Below, one piece after another: positions 46,640 to 55,803 of a stretch of DNA of 64,000 nt. This stretch comes from Bin87 sp965220105 (GTDB lineage: Bacteria; Chloroflexota; Dehalococcoidia; Lucifugimonadales; UBA3495). A program made the translations under genes and the position numbers. The DNA is taken from contig OZ244811.1 in assembly GCA_965220105.1 (NCBI GenBank), positions 62,001 to 126,000 of the forward strand, in the 5' to 3' direction. The notes under the pieces are model-generated. The model did no database searches. It had not been told where the DNA came from and saw nothing but the letters and a program-made list of their open reading frames with translations. Position 1 is the stretch's first letter. The number at the start of each line of letters is the position of its first letter.

Positions 46640-48415
46640 ATGGCGACGGTAAAGTCGGGACAAATTGTCTGGCGGGAGTGGAACGCCGGTGCGTTCGCCG
46701 CCGCCCAGCAATCCGACCGTCCGATCCTGATGTCCATCAACGCTGTGTGGTGCCACTGGTGCCACGTCATGGCCGAGACCACCTACCGCGACCCCGACGT
46801 GGCTCAGTTCGTTAATGATCACTTTCTGCCCATCCACGTCGACACCGACCATCGCCCGGATATCAACGCCCGTTACAACGTCGGCGGCTGGCCTACCACT
46901 TCCTTCCTGACGCCCCACGGCGGTTACATCGCCGGAGCCACCTATCTGCCGGCCGACCAGTTCCTGGCGATGCTGGACGAGGTGCGCCGGGCCTACGCCG
47001 ATCAGAAGCCCCAGTTGTACGAACAGGCCAACGACATCCTGCGCCAGCGTCGGGAGCACGCCGCCCGCGTCTCCGCCGGGCACGAGCCGGACGCCACCCT
47101 GGTGGACAGCATCACCCGACGCGCTGCCGGCGCCTACGACCCCCGCAACGGAGGGTTCGGTGTCGAGCCCAAGTTTCCGTCCACGCCGATGCTCCGCCTG
47201 CTGCTGCACCAGTTTCGCACCACCGGCGAGCCATTTTTTCGCTCCCTGCTGGAAAAAACGCTGGATGCCATCACCGGCGGAGAGCTGCACGATACCGTCG
47301 ACGGCGGGTTTTTCCGGTTCGCCACCTTTGCCAATTGGACGGAACCCCAGCATGAAAAAATGGCCGAGGACAACATTGCCCTGGCGGGCGTTCTCCTCGA
47401 CGCCAGCGTGGCCCTGGATCGCCCCGACTACCGCGCAATCGCTGCCCGCACCATCGACTACATTGTAGACACCCTGTACGATTCGGACGCGCGAGGCATC
47501 CGCGGCAGCCAGGGAGCCCATTCCGAGTACTTCGGCCTGCCGCCCGACCGCCGGATGACTGCTACCCCGCCGCCGGTGGACGCCTACTGCTATGCGTCGA
47601 TTACCGCCCAGGCGGTGTCGCTGCTTCTGTCGGCAGCGTGGTTGCTGGGCCGACCGGGGCTTCGTGATACCGCTCTGGCGTGTCTCGAGCAATTGCTGTC
47701 GTTCGCCGCGTCCGGACGCTTACCCCACGTCTTCTCCGGAAGCGGGCCGGTCCACGCCGACGGAGGCGACTGGCTGGCTGACTGGGCATACCTGCTGCTC
47801 GCAGCCCTGGACGCTTACGATACAACGACGGCGCCGGATGGCGAACGTTACCTGGAGCAAGGGGAGGCGGCGGCAGCCGTACTTCTCGACCGTTTTCTGG
47901 ATCCCGTTCGTGGCGGATTCTTTGATATCGAGGACACCCCAGGTCGTCCGGGATACCTGCACACCCGCGAGAAACCGTTGTCGGACAACGTGGCGGCGAC
48001 GGCGGGCATGATGCGGTTGCGCCACGCCACCAATGAGGAACACTTTCGCCAGGTTGCCCACCACACCCTCAGCGCCTATGCCGAGGCCAACCGGGATTAC
48101 GGCGAGTTCGCCGCCGACTACGCCGTCGCGGTTGACCGCTATTTGAACCCGGTGGTGGAGGTTACGGTGGAAGGCCAACCCGGCCAGCCCGACGCTCAAG
48201 CCATGCTAGCCGCTGCGATGGCGCTGGAGAACCCCCACCTGCTCATCAAACTCATGGCATCAGACGGCGGCCACTCACCGGCGCAGGCCCACGTGTGCCT
48301 CGACACAGTCTGCTATCCTCCGGTTTCCGACCCGACTCGCCTGGCCGAAGCGGTTCGAGAAGGCGGGATTCCCATCGAAAGCCCATTCCAAAACGTGCTG
48401 GACCTGTTGAGCTAG
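46640..48415 (+). CDS. DUF255 thioredoxin-fold protein (YyaL/spermatogenesis-associated protein 20 family)
   Basis: 591 residues. An N-terminal thioredoxin-like domain has the WCHWCHVMAE motif (Cys38, Cys41) and GGWPTTSFLTPHG. The rest is an (alpha/alpha)6 barrel-type domain seen in N-acylglucosamine epimerase relatives. The biochemical role is unknown. GGAAGG at 46630-46635 supports the ATG at 46640 over an in-frame TTG at 46628. Some relatives are longer than this one, but no break is apparent. Confidence 0.88.
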   Translation: MATVKSGQIVWREWNAGAFAAAQQSDRPILMSINAVWCHWCHVMAETTYRDPDVAQFVNDHFLPIHVDTDHRPDINARYNVGGWPTTSFLTPHGGYIAGATYLPADQFLAMLDEVRRAYADQKPQLYEQANDILRQRREHAARVSAGHEPDATLVDSITRRAAGAYDPRNGGFGVEPKFPSTPMLRLLLHQFRTTGEPFFRSLLEKTLDAITGGELHDTVDGGFFRFATFANWTEPQHEKMAEDNIALAGVLLDASVALDRPDYRAIAARTIDYIVDTLYDSDARGIRGSQGAHSEYFGLPPDRRMTATPPPVDAYCYASITAQAVSLLLSAAWLLGRPGLRDTALACLEQLLSFAASGRLPHVFSGSGPVHADGGDWLADWAYLLLAALDAYDTTTAPDGERYLEQGEAAAAVLLDRFLDPVRGGFFDIEDTPGRPGYLHTREKPLSDNVAATAGMMRLRHATNEEHFRQVAHHTLSAYAEANRDYGEFAADYAVAVDRYLNPVVEVTVEGQPGQPDAQAMLAAAMALENPHLLIKLMASDGGHSPAQAHVCLDTVCYPPVSDPTRLAEAVREGGIPIESPFQNVLDLLS

Positions 48416-48458
48416 TTTCTGCTGGCGTCCGGTCGATTTGGCCCCAGGAGTTGAGACC

Positions 48459-50249
48459 CTGAAAACCCAATATTGCGGCGACCTGCGGGCCCAACAGGCC
48501 GGCGCTTCAACCACCCTCTCCGGCTGGATCAGCCGACGACGCGACCACGGCGGCATTATCTTCATCGACCTGCGTGACCGTTCCGGGTTCGTCCAGGTCG
48601 TTTTCAACCCGGAGTACCTGGACCCGGAAACCTACGCGGATGCCGAACGCCTGCGGTCTGAGTGGTGCGTCCAGGTAGAGGGCATGGTCCAGAAACGCCC
48701 GGAGGGCTCGGAGAACCCGTCCCTGCCAACGGGCGAGATCGAAGTGATGGCCGCCGCCCTCACGGTCCTGAACCCGTCGCTGACCCCGCCCTTTTACATC
48801 ACCGACGACGTGGAAGCGGACGAAAGCCTGAGACTGCGCTACCGGTATCTTGACCTGCGCCGTCCGCCGATGCAGGACAACCTGCGCCTGCGTCACCGGG
48901 TGGTCAAGTACATCCGGGATTATCTGGACGAACGCGGATTTCTCGAAATCGAAACACCCATCCTCATCAAAAGCACCCCCGAAGGCGCGCGAGATTACCT
49001 GGTGCCCAGCCGGATGCAGCCCGGCAACTTTTACGCCCTGCCCCAGTCTCCCCAGCAACTGAAGCAGCTGCTGATGGTGAGCGGCGTGGAGCGTTACTTC
49101 CAGATTGCGCGCTGTTTCCGCGATGAAGACCTGCGCGCCGACCGGCAGCCCGAGTTCACCCAGCTTGACCTGGAGATGAGCTTCGTCGATGAGGAGGACG
49201 TGCTGACCCTAATTGAGGGCCTTTACTCGGGATTGGTGGCTCAGATCACCCCCGATTTCCAGGTAGAGACACCCTTCCCCCGCCTGACCTACGCCGACGC
49301 CATGGCCCGATTCGGCAGCGACAAGCCGGACCTCCGTTACGGTCTCGAGATGGCCGACGTCAGCGACCTGGCCGCCGAAACCGAGTTCCGCGTCTTTCAC
49401 GGCATTCTGAACAATGGCGGCATCATCAAGGCTATGGCCGTGCCCGGAAAGGCCGGGTTGTCCGGCTCGGATATGCGGCGCATGGAAGACACCGCCAAGG
49501 GGTTCGGCGCCGCCGGTATGAGCCACGTCCGGCTCACCGGCGATGGCTCCCTGGACAGCCTGGCCGAAGACGACGCGTTGCTTTCCCCGGGGCTGCGGAT
49601 GCCGATGGAGTGGGTGCAGCGCCTCGCCCAACGCTGCGGCGCAAACCGTGGCGACCTTATCATCCTGATGGCCGGTCCGCCCCGCCTGGCGAATCAGTGG
49701 CTCTCCGCGATGCGAACGCACCTGGCGGAAGACATGCGTCTGGCCGACCCGACGGTGCTTTCCTTCGCCTTCGTCACTGATTTCCCACTATTCGAGTGGA
49801 ATTACGATGGCGGTCGGTGGGATTCCACCCACCACCCCTTTACCGCACCGGCGCCCGGTTGCCAAAAAATGCTGGACGGCGACGATCTGGCGTCCATTCC
49901 ATCCCGGGCGTACGACCTGGTGTGCAACGGTTCGGAACTGGCCAGCGGCAGCATCCGAATCCACCAGCGCGGCCTGCAAGAAAAAATCTTCGGCATCCTG
50001 GGCTACTCCCCGGAGCAGGTGCAGGAACGATTCGGCCACATCCTGGAAGCCTTCGACTACGGCGCGCCGCCCCACGGTGGCATCGCCCCCGGAATCGACC
50101 GCCTGGTTGCCATGCTGGCCGGCGCCGATTCGCTACGGGACGTGATTGCCTTCCCCAAGACCCAGAGCGGCTCCGACCTGCTGTTCGGCGCGCCTTCGCC
50201 AGTTGATCCCGGCCAGTTGCAGGACCTGGCGATTCGCATCGTCGAATAG
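48459..50249 (+). CDS. aspS: Aspartyl-tRNA synthetase
   Basis: About 596 residues, the bacterial form with a GAD insertion. Anticodon-binding OB fold (TTLSGWISRRRDHGGIIFIDLRD), class II motif 2 (RYFQIARCFRDEDLRADRQPEFTQLDLE), GAD domain (about 290-410) and motif 3 (GGIAPGIDRLVAMLAG) are all present. It charges tRNA-Asp or, in some lineages, also tRNA-Asn. Family members begin M-x-T-x-YCG. Here that corresponds to CTG at 48459, eight bases after AGGAG (48446-48450). The only standard alternative, TTG at 48438, lies before that site and would add an atypical extension. Confidence 0.95.
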   Translation: MKTQYCGDLRAQQAGASTTLSGWISRRRDHGGIIFIDLRDRSGFVQVVFNPEYLDPETYADAERLRSEWCVQVEGMVQKRPEGSENPSLPTGEIEVMAAALTVLNPSLTPPFYITDDVEADESLRLRYRYLDLRRPPMQDNLRLRHRVVKYIRDYLDERGFLEIETPILIKSTPEGARDYLVPSRMQPGNFYALPQSPQQLKQLLMVSGVERYFQIARCFRDEDLRADRQPEFTQLDLEMSFVDEEDVLTLIEGLYSGLVAQITPDFQVETPFPRLTYADAMARFGSDKPDLRYGLEMADVSDLAAETEFRVFHGILNNGGIIKAMAVPGKAGLSGSDMRRMEDTAKGFGAAGMSHVRLTGDGSLDSLAEDDALLSPGLRMPMEWVQRLAQRCGANRGDLIILMAGPPRLANQWLSAMRTHLAEDMRLADPTVLSFAFVTDFPLFEWNYDGGRWDSTHHPFTAPAPGCQKMLDGDDLASIPSRAYDLVCNGSELASGSIRIHQRGLQEKIFGILGYSPEQVQERFGHILEAFDYGAPPHGGIAPGIDRLVAMLAGADSLRDVIAFPKTQSGSDLLFGAPSPVDPGQLQDLAIRIVE

Positions 50250-50330
50250 CCTCGCCCTTCCCGTAACACGCCTACCGCCAAACACCCAACCCTCAAGTCC
50301 CTGTCCCCGGAGTACCCAGGAGGATTGAGC

Positions 50331-51518
50331 ATGACCGAGTTCAACTACGACAACCTGTTTGCCGAGCGGGCGCCCATCACGCGTCGGGGCGAGAATCGAA
50401 ATGCCCGTTACGATTTCGCCGTTGCCTATCCGGACCCTGAGACGCTCCCCCTGGAGGGTCTCGCCGACGCGCTGCGTGTGGCGCTGGAGCGGGAGGGCCG
50501 CGACCTGGCCTACTATCCGGCTGCTGCCGGCTATCCTCCGCTGCGCGAACTGGTCGCCGCCAAGCTCCGACGCGACCGCCAGATGGACGTCTCGGCGGAG
50601 GACATCATCCTCACCTCCGGCTCCGGTGAGGCCATCAACATGCTGATTCAGGCGCTCACCAATCCCGGCGACGTGCTGCTCACCGAAGAGTACGTTTACC
50701 TGGGCACCATGCGGCAGATGCGCCTGTGGGGCGCCGAAGTCGTTAGCGTCAAGTGCGACGACGCCGGCATAATCCCGGAAGCGCTGGATGAGACTATTGC
50801 CCAGCAGGCTGCCGCCGGCAAGCGCGTCAAGTTCCTGTACACCATACCCACCTTCCAGAACCCCCTGGGCTGGACCATGACGCTGGAGCGCCGGCAGCGC
50901 ACCCTGGAAATCTGTCGGAGCCACGGCGTGCCGGTGCTCGAGGATGACTGCTACGTGGACCTGCGCTTCGAGGGTGAGGACGTTACCTCAATCAGCAGCA
51001 TGGACGACTCCGGCCAGGTGCTGTACGTGGGTTCCATGTCCAAAATCATCGCCCCGGGCGTCCGGATGGGATACGTCGTCGCCCCGGAGGTAGTGCGGCA
51101 GCGGGCGATCAGTTTCAAGTCCGGCGGCGTGAACCAGTTCGCCGCTTTGGCCATCGAGGAGTACCTCCGCAACCACATGTACGACCACATCGACGAAGAG
51201 AACCAGGCGTTGCGGGTGAAGCGGGACGCCATGCTCGCCGCCCTGGGCGAGCATTTCGGCAACCGCGCTACCTGGTCGCGCCCCGAGGGAGGGCTGTACG
51301 TGTGGATGACCATGCCGGAAGGCACCGACTTGGCCGGATTCCAGGAGCAGAGCTTCCAGGAGGGTGTTGGCTACTACAACGGCACCATGTTCTCCCCGGA
51401 GGGCAACGGCGCCAACCTGGCGCGCCTCTGTTTTGGCCACCCCACCGCGGAAACGGTCTCTGCCGGCATCGCCGAGCTAGCCAACATTTTCGAGCGAAAC
51501 GGAATTTTCAGAAGCTAA
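50331..51518 (+). CDS. PLP-dependent aminotransferase (2-aminoadipate/MocR-type class I)
   Basis: 395 residues, fold-type I aminotransferase. YYPAAAGYPPLRELVAAKL, ILTSGSGEAINML, TIPTFQNPLGWTM, EDDCYVDLRFEG and the lysine region YVGSMSKIIAPGVRMGYV (Schiff-base Lys) are visible. It resembles 2-aminoadipate or aromatic/branched-chain aminotransferases such as LysN; the substrate is uncertain. ATG 50331 has AGGAGG seven bases upstream. It follows aspS by 81 bp. Confidence 0.9.
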   Translation: MTEFNYDNLFAERAPITRRGENRNARYDFAVAYPDPETLPLEGLADALRVALEREGRDLAYYPAAAGYPPLRELVAAKLRRDRQMDVSAEDIILTSGSGEAINMLIQALTNPGDVLLTEEYVYLGTMRQMRLWGAEVVSVKCDDAGIIPEALDETIAQQAAAGKRVKFLYTIPTFQNPLGWTMTLERRQRTLEICRSHGVPVLEDDCYVDLRFEGEDVTSISSMDDSGQVLYVGSMSKIIAPGVRMGYVVAPEVVRQRAISFKSGGVNQFAALAIEEYLRNHMYDHIDEENQALRVKRDAMLAALGEHFGNRATWSRPEGGLYVWMTMPEGTDLAGFQEQSFQEGVGYYNGTMFSPEGNGANLARLCFGHPTAETVSAGIAELANIFERNGIFRS

Positions 51519-51541
51519 CCCGCAACCGGCAGCCAACAACA

Positions 51542-51584
51542 AGCCCCGGCGCATTCCCGATGACTCGGGCGCCGGGGCTCTTTT
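51542..51584 (+). terminator. Terminator after the aminotransferase gene
   Basis: Arms AGCCCCGGCGC (51542-51552) and GCGCCGGGGCT (51569-51579), an inner CCCGA/TCGGG stem, then CTTTTC. It lies between the aminotransferase gene and the convergent phosphatase gene. Confidence 0.75.
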
Positions 51585-51607
51585 CGATGCCCGGGATGTG
51601 CGAAGGA

Positions 51608-52786
51608 TCAGTCGTTGTCGGCGGTGGCGGCTGCTTTGGCGGCGGGTTGGTGTCCGTTGGTGCGGATGGCGAAGCGGTCCACCAGATCGCCGATGCTCTG
51701 CCGGAAACCGGAGTATTCCAGTTCGTGGTAGGGCAGCATGGCAGCGCCGGACCAACCCTGAGACCGCATCTCGATACCCTTCTGCTGGGCCAGCTGGCGG
51801 GTGTAATCCCACGCCGGGTTGTCGAAGAAATCCGTCGTCGCATCTGAGAATTTGCCTGCGGCGTTGATACTGAATCCCATGCACGAAACCAGCGGCAGGC
51901 AGTACATGCCCGTTACCGGCGTGTTTATGGGCACCGGCATCAACGGCATTACGTGGGAGCCCCGGGCGTCCCCGCCGATGTAGTGGGCCTTGGTGTAGGG
52001 GGAGATCAGTTCTTCCGGAGCCGGGAAGATGCCCTGGTTCCGCACCACCGCTACCGGGTCGTCCTTGCCGGTATAGCTGCCGGCAATGTTGTGGAGGCGC
52101 GTGGCCGAAATCGCGGCGGCGGTTTGCCCGCTGTAGCGGGACACCACGCTCTCGATGGCGAAACGCTCGTTGTCCCGCAGCAGCACCGTAATCTTGTAAT
52201 AGTCCTCGGGAGCGTTCAGGGCGATGATGCTATCGCCGTCGGTGTTGTCCATGTCGATGATGTTGAAGGTGAAACCTTCACCGAGCCGCGGCAGCATCAG
52301 GCCGGCGCAGTACATGGGGTCGCCAAAGCCGAGGAAAGTGGGCAGGTTGTAAGCGCCGGGGCCGCATTTGTCGGCGGCCAGCACGAAGAAGGATTCGGCG
52401 GGCCGGATGGGATTGGTCCTGATGGGGTCGTGGTCGAAGGTAATCTCGGCCACGGCGGGACCGGCGCCACGGATGTTGCCCGATGGCGCATCTACCAGCA
52501 GGTCCTGGCCGGCGCCGTAGAGCCCGAACTGGCGGGCGATCTCCGTAGCTTCCAGGAAGGAATTCCACGCGAACTGGTGCACCGCGTCGTCGTTGTCGCC
52601 GCGGGTGTGGGTGGAAGTAATGCAAATGTCGTCGCCGGTGTGGCCGACGTAGGCATCAATGAGGAGCCCGTCCGCCATTGCCTTGTCACACGCGGCGCGC
52701 ACGGACTGCAACATTCGGTCCGACGGTTTGGTGTGACCGCCAATTGAACCGACGTCAGCTTTCAGCACCGAAATCGTCAAATCCAT
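51608..52786 (-). CDS. Fructose-1,6-bisphosphate aldolase/phosphatase (class V FBPase)
   Basis: 392 residues matching the archaeal-type bifunctional enzyme: start TISVLKADVGSIGGHTKPS, metal-site GDDICI, and the aldolase pair Tyr/Lys in SYTGKDDP. It performs both aldol condensation and dephosphorylation in gluconeogenesis. This type is common in archaea and scattered in deep-branching bacteria including Chloroflexota. A separate 25-residue tail is Ala-rich. It stands alone on the minus strand. Confidence 0.9.
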   Translation of the reverse strand: MDLTISVLKADVGSIGGHTKPSDRMLQSVRAACDKAMADGLLIDAYVGHTGDDICITSTHTRGDNDDAVHQFAWNSFLEATEIARQFGLYGAGQDLLVDAPSGNIRGAGPAVAEITFDHDPIRTNPIRPAESFFVLAADKCGPGAYNLPTFLGFGDPMYCAGLMLPRLGEGFTFNIIDMDNTDGDSIIALNAPEDYYKITVLLRDNERFAIESVVSRYSGQTAAAISATRLHNIAGSYTGKDDPVAVVRNQGIFPAPEELISPYTKAHYIGGDARGSHVMPLMPVPINTPVTGMYCLPLVSCMGFSINAAGKFSDATTDFFDNPAWDYTRQLAQQKGIEMRSQGWSGAAMLPYHELEYSGFRQSIGDLVDRFAIRTNGHQPAAKAAATADND

Positions 52787-52920
52787 CAGTATTCTCCCTT
52801 CGAGGTGTAGACGAGACTGGTGGGCGCAAAACGCCGGTCAACACCGCTCGCGATTGTTCGATTTTCAAAACCACGATAGCATTTACCCGTTTAGACTGTC
52901 AATTTGAGGCTTTTTGCGGC

Positions 52921-53056
52921 GGGGTCTTTCGATTGTCCCCTAATGTCATTGCGAGGAGCGAAGCAACGTGGCAAACTCGCTCATCCTGAGCCTGTCGAAG
53001 GACGCCAACGAGATTGCCACGCTGCGCTCGCAATGACATTGCCGATAATCGAAATA
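52921..53056. repeat. Palindromic MITE/REP-like element, copy F
   Basis: Starts GGGGTCTTTCGATTGTCCCC and carries the same central CATCCTGAGCCTGTCGAAGG as copy A. It fills most of the 350-bp gap between the phosphatase gene and the TPR gene. Confidence 0.85.
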
Positions 53057-53077
53057 CCGTGCGGTTACGGGACAAGT

Positions 53078-53107
53078 TTGCCGCTTGGCGTACGATACCG
53101 GTATAAT
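53078..53107 (+). promoter_or_regulatory. Sigma-70-type promoter of the zinc-ribbon/TPR gene
   Basis: TTGCCG at 53078-53083 and TATAAT at 53102-53107, 18 bp apart, 30 bp before the start codon. Confidence 0.65.
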
Positions 53108-53136
53108 GGTGGTGCTGAGTACGGATTAATCCGCCG

Positions 53137-53931
53137 ATGAATGTCATAATTCAAATACTTTTGATTCTTTTTGTCGTCCTCTGGACCGCACGACTCGCCC
53201 GCAACAAAGGTCGAAACGTGCTGGTGTGGGCGGCCCTCGCAGCTGTCCCGGCGGTGGGCCTGATCGAGGGTATCGAGGACGGTATCACGGCGCTTTGCAT
53301 GTTCCCGATGCTGGCGCTGATTTTCATCCCATCCCGACGCCCAGTGGCCGACGCCGACCAGCAGGACACCACCGTGACGTGCCCGCGGTGTCAGCATACC
53401 CATGAACCCGGCCCCATCTTTTGCACCAATTGCGGTTGGGAATTGACCAAGCCCTACGCCACCGCCGACCTGGCGTCCGAGCCCGGCGAGGAACCAAACG
53501 CGACAACGCGTGAGGGGAGTGCGGCGCCGACCGGAGTGGGAGACATCCCCGGCGACGCGCCGTCACGCGCCGCTGACACTACGCTTTCGCCACCGGTCGT
53601 TGAGCCAATGCTGGCATCCACCCAGGGGGACGCTGCCGTGGCGGACGCAGCCTCACCGACTGCGCCAGGGGTTGACGTTTCCGAACCCGAACCCGCCTTC
53701 GTAGCTGAGCCCCTCACCATTTCCCGCTCGCTCACCGCCGCCGGCATGACCGAGCGGGGTCTGGCCCTGGTCAATCAGGGTCGCGTCCGGGAGGCGGTGG
53801 ATCAATTCACCAAGGCCATCGCTCTGGACCCCCGCTATCGTGAAGCTTGGGCCAACCGGGCTCAGGCCTACAGTCAGCTGGGACTCAACGACAAGGCAGC
53901 CTCCGACCAGCGGCAACTGGAAGCGATTTAG
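53137..53931 (+). CDS. Membrane protein with zinc ribbon and TPR repeats
   Basis: 264 residues. Two hydrophobic segments (about 3-20 and 30-65) precede a zinc ribbon (CPRCQHTHEPGPIFCTNCG, four Cys). A long Ala/Pro/Thr linker follows, then a C-terminal TPR pair (MTERGLALVNQGRVREAVDQ, AIALDPRYREAWANRAQAYSQLG). The arrangement suggests a membrane-anchored scaffold; no function is assigned. Confidence 0.75.
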   Translation: MNVIIQILLILFVVLWTARLARNKGRNVLVWAALAAVPAVGLIEGIEDGITALCMFPMLALIFIPSRRPVADADQQDTTVTCPRCQHTHEPGPIFCTNCGWELTKPYATADLASEPGEEPNATTREGSAAPTGVGDIPGDAPSRAADTTLSPPVVEPMLASTQGDAAVADAASPTAPGVDVSEPEPAFVAEPLTISRSLTAAGMTERGLALVNQGRVREAVDQFTKAIALDPRYREAWANRAQAYSQLGLNDKAASDQRQLEAI

Positions 53932-53954
53932 CCTTCCTCAAAGCCGATTTGGAG

Positions 53955-53983
53955 AAACCCGCGCCACCAGGGTGCGGGTTTTC
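53955..53983 (+). terminator. Terminator after the zinc-ribbon/TPR gene
   Basis: AAACCCGC (53955-53962) and GCGGGTTT (53974-53981), with TTC following. Confidence 0.65.
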
Positions 53984-54027
53984 GATTCCCTCACAACCCC
54001 CGAGGCGGCTCGTCCCCCGGTCCGGCG

Positions 54028-54801
54028 TCACACGGCCATGATGTGGTATCCCGCATCCACCGGGAGTATTGTGCCGGTGATGCCGCTGGAAAGATCGCTG
54101 CACAGGAACAGGGCGGACTTGGCGACCTCGTCGGCGGTGATGTTGCGTTGCAGGGGCGCTCGCTCGGCGTGGGTGCGCTTCATGTCCAGGAACCCGCTGA
54201 TGCCGCGTGCGGCGAGCGTGTCGATCGGCCCGGCCGAGATGGCGTTGACCCGTATATTTTCTCCCCCATACTCGTGGGCTAGCTGCCGCACCTCATGCTC
54301 CAGGGCCGCCTTGGCCGTCCCCATCACGTTGTACCCGGGATAAACCCGGCTGGAGGCGTTGAAAGTCATTGCGATGACGCTTCCGCCATCGGTCATCAGC
54401 GGGGCAGCGTGGCGCACCATGGGCAACAGCGTAAAAGCGCTGATTTCCAGCGCCAGCCGAAAGCCGTCCCGCCGGGTGTCAGCCAGCCGACCGGACAAAT
54501 CATCCCGGTTGGCGAAAGCGATGCTGTGCACCAGGACGGATAATGATCCCATCTCGCTGGCCAGCGTCCCGAACACGTCGCTGATCTGCTCGTCTTCCGA
54601 GGCGTCGCAAGGAACTACTATGGCGTCGCCCAGCGTATCCGCCAGCCGGGCTACCCGGTCCTTCAAGCGGTCATTCTGGTAGGTCAGGGCGATACGGGCT
54701 CCCGCTTCGGCCAGCGTTTTGGCGATTGCCCACGCGATGCTCCGGTCGTTGGCGACACCGAATATGACCGCGTTTTTGCCGGTGAGACTGACTGGATACA
54801 C
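54028..54801 (-). CDS. fabI: Enoyl-ACP reductase (NADH-type FabI)
   Basis: 257 residues, short-chain dehydrogenase fold. Cofactor-binding GVANDRSIAWAIA, catalytic Tyr157-x6-Lys164 (PGYNVMGTAK), and SAGPIDTLAARGIS are those of FabI. It reduces the enoyl intermediate in fatty acid elongation, complementing acpP and fabD in this window. Last gene of the run that begins with cofG. Confidence 0.93.
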   Translation of the reverse strand: MYPVSLTGKNAVIFGVANDRSIAWAIAKTLAEAGARIALTYQNDRLKDRVARLADTLGDAIVVPCDASEDEQISDVFGTLASEMGSLSVLVHSIAFANRDDLSGRLADTRRDGFRLALEISAFTLLPMVRHAAPLMTDGGSVIAMTFNASSRVYPGYNVMGTAKAALEHEVRQLAHEYGGENIRVNAISAGPIDTLAARGISGFLDMKRTHAERAPLQRNITADEVAKSALFLCSDLSSGITGTILPVDAGYHIMAV

Positions 54802-54821
54802 GCCAATACCTCGCTGGGAGT

Positions 54822-55799
54822 CTATTGATTGAAATCTGGAGCCACCTGCTCCAGGAACGTTTGCATCTGCTCTTCCTGCCGGTACGTGGCGAAGCGTACC
54901 ACCACCTGGTCGGCGCCCGCTTCCGCGTAGGCGTGGATGCGTTCCCGCACGCGTGCGGCGCTACCGAAAGGCCCCCAGCGGTCTCCCCAGATATTTGCTC
55001 CGTAGTAGCCCAGGAGCCAGTCCTCGGCCTCTGCTTCCGCTCGGGCGGTGTCTTCGTCCAGGTTGACGGTGAGATACATCACGGAGGACAGGGCGTCGGG
55101 GTCGCGATCGTATTCGGCGCAATATCCCCGCACTGTATCGGTGAGTTCAACGAATTCATCCGGAGTGGCGGAGATGGAGATTGCGCCATCGGCGAAACGG
55201 GCAGCCCGCCGGGCCTGACGCTCGCGCTGGGCGCCCTGGCCGTCGCCTCGCCCGTGCCAGTGCACGCCCAGGTACACCGGGACGCCCCCACTCTGCACGG
55301 GCGCGGGTTGCATCACCACGTCGTCCAGCTGGAAGTGGCGGCCCGAGTGGGTGTACGGCTCACCGGTGCCCAACCCTTTCAGTATCTGCAGCATCTCTTC
55401 GAGCCGGCCGACGCGGTTGCGCTGGTTTACGTCAGCGTTCCGCCACTCAGCCTGCTGCATGGCGTTGAAGGCGCCGCCCACGCCCACACCCAGTTGCAGG
55501 CGACCACCCGCGATCAGGTCCACGGTTCCGGCCATCTGCGCCAACAGCACCGGCTGACGGAGCGCCATCAGCATCACCGCCGTTCCCAACCGCACCCGCG
55601 AGGTTCGCGCCGCGATCGCCGCCAGCGTGGTCATGGCCTCCAGCCGGGGCTTTGCGGTCAGACTGTCCCCCACCCACACCGAATCCAGCCCCGCTTCTTC
55701 GGCCCAGGTGGCCAGGCGCAGCACCGATTCGGCGTTGCTGGGCGGACGGTCCTCCAGCAGCAATCCGCGGGTCGGCAGCAAAAATCCCAGTCGAACCAT
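54822..55799 (-). CDS. LLM-class oxidoreductase, likely F420- or FMN-dependent
   Basis: 325 residues. Luciferase-like barrel: MVRLGFLLPTRGLL, WAEEAGLDSVWVGDSL, LIAGGRLQLGVGVGG. It lies 4 bp after cofC and is therefore co-transcribed with F420 synthesis, which favours F420 as its cofactor. Substrate unknown. Confidence 0.85.
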   Translation of the reverse strand: MVRLGFLLPTRGLLLEDRPPSNAESVLRLATWAEEAGLDSVWVGDSLTAKPRLEAMTTLAAIAARTSRVRLGTAVMLMALRQPVLLAQMAGTVDLIAGGRLQLGVGVGGAFNAMQQAEWRNADVNQRNRVGRLEEMLQILKGLGTGEPYTHSGRHFQLDDVVMQPAPVQSGGVPVYLGVHWHGRGDGQGAQRERQARRAARFADGAISISATPDEFVELTDTVRGYCAEYDRDPDALSSVMYLTVNLDEDTARAEAEAEDWLLGYYGANIWGDRWGPFGSAARVRERIHAYAEAGADQVVVRFATYRQEEQMQTFLEQVAPDFNQ

Positions 55800-55803
55800 G
55801 AGA

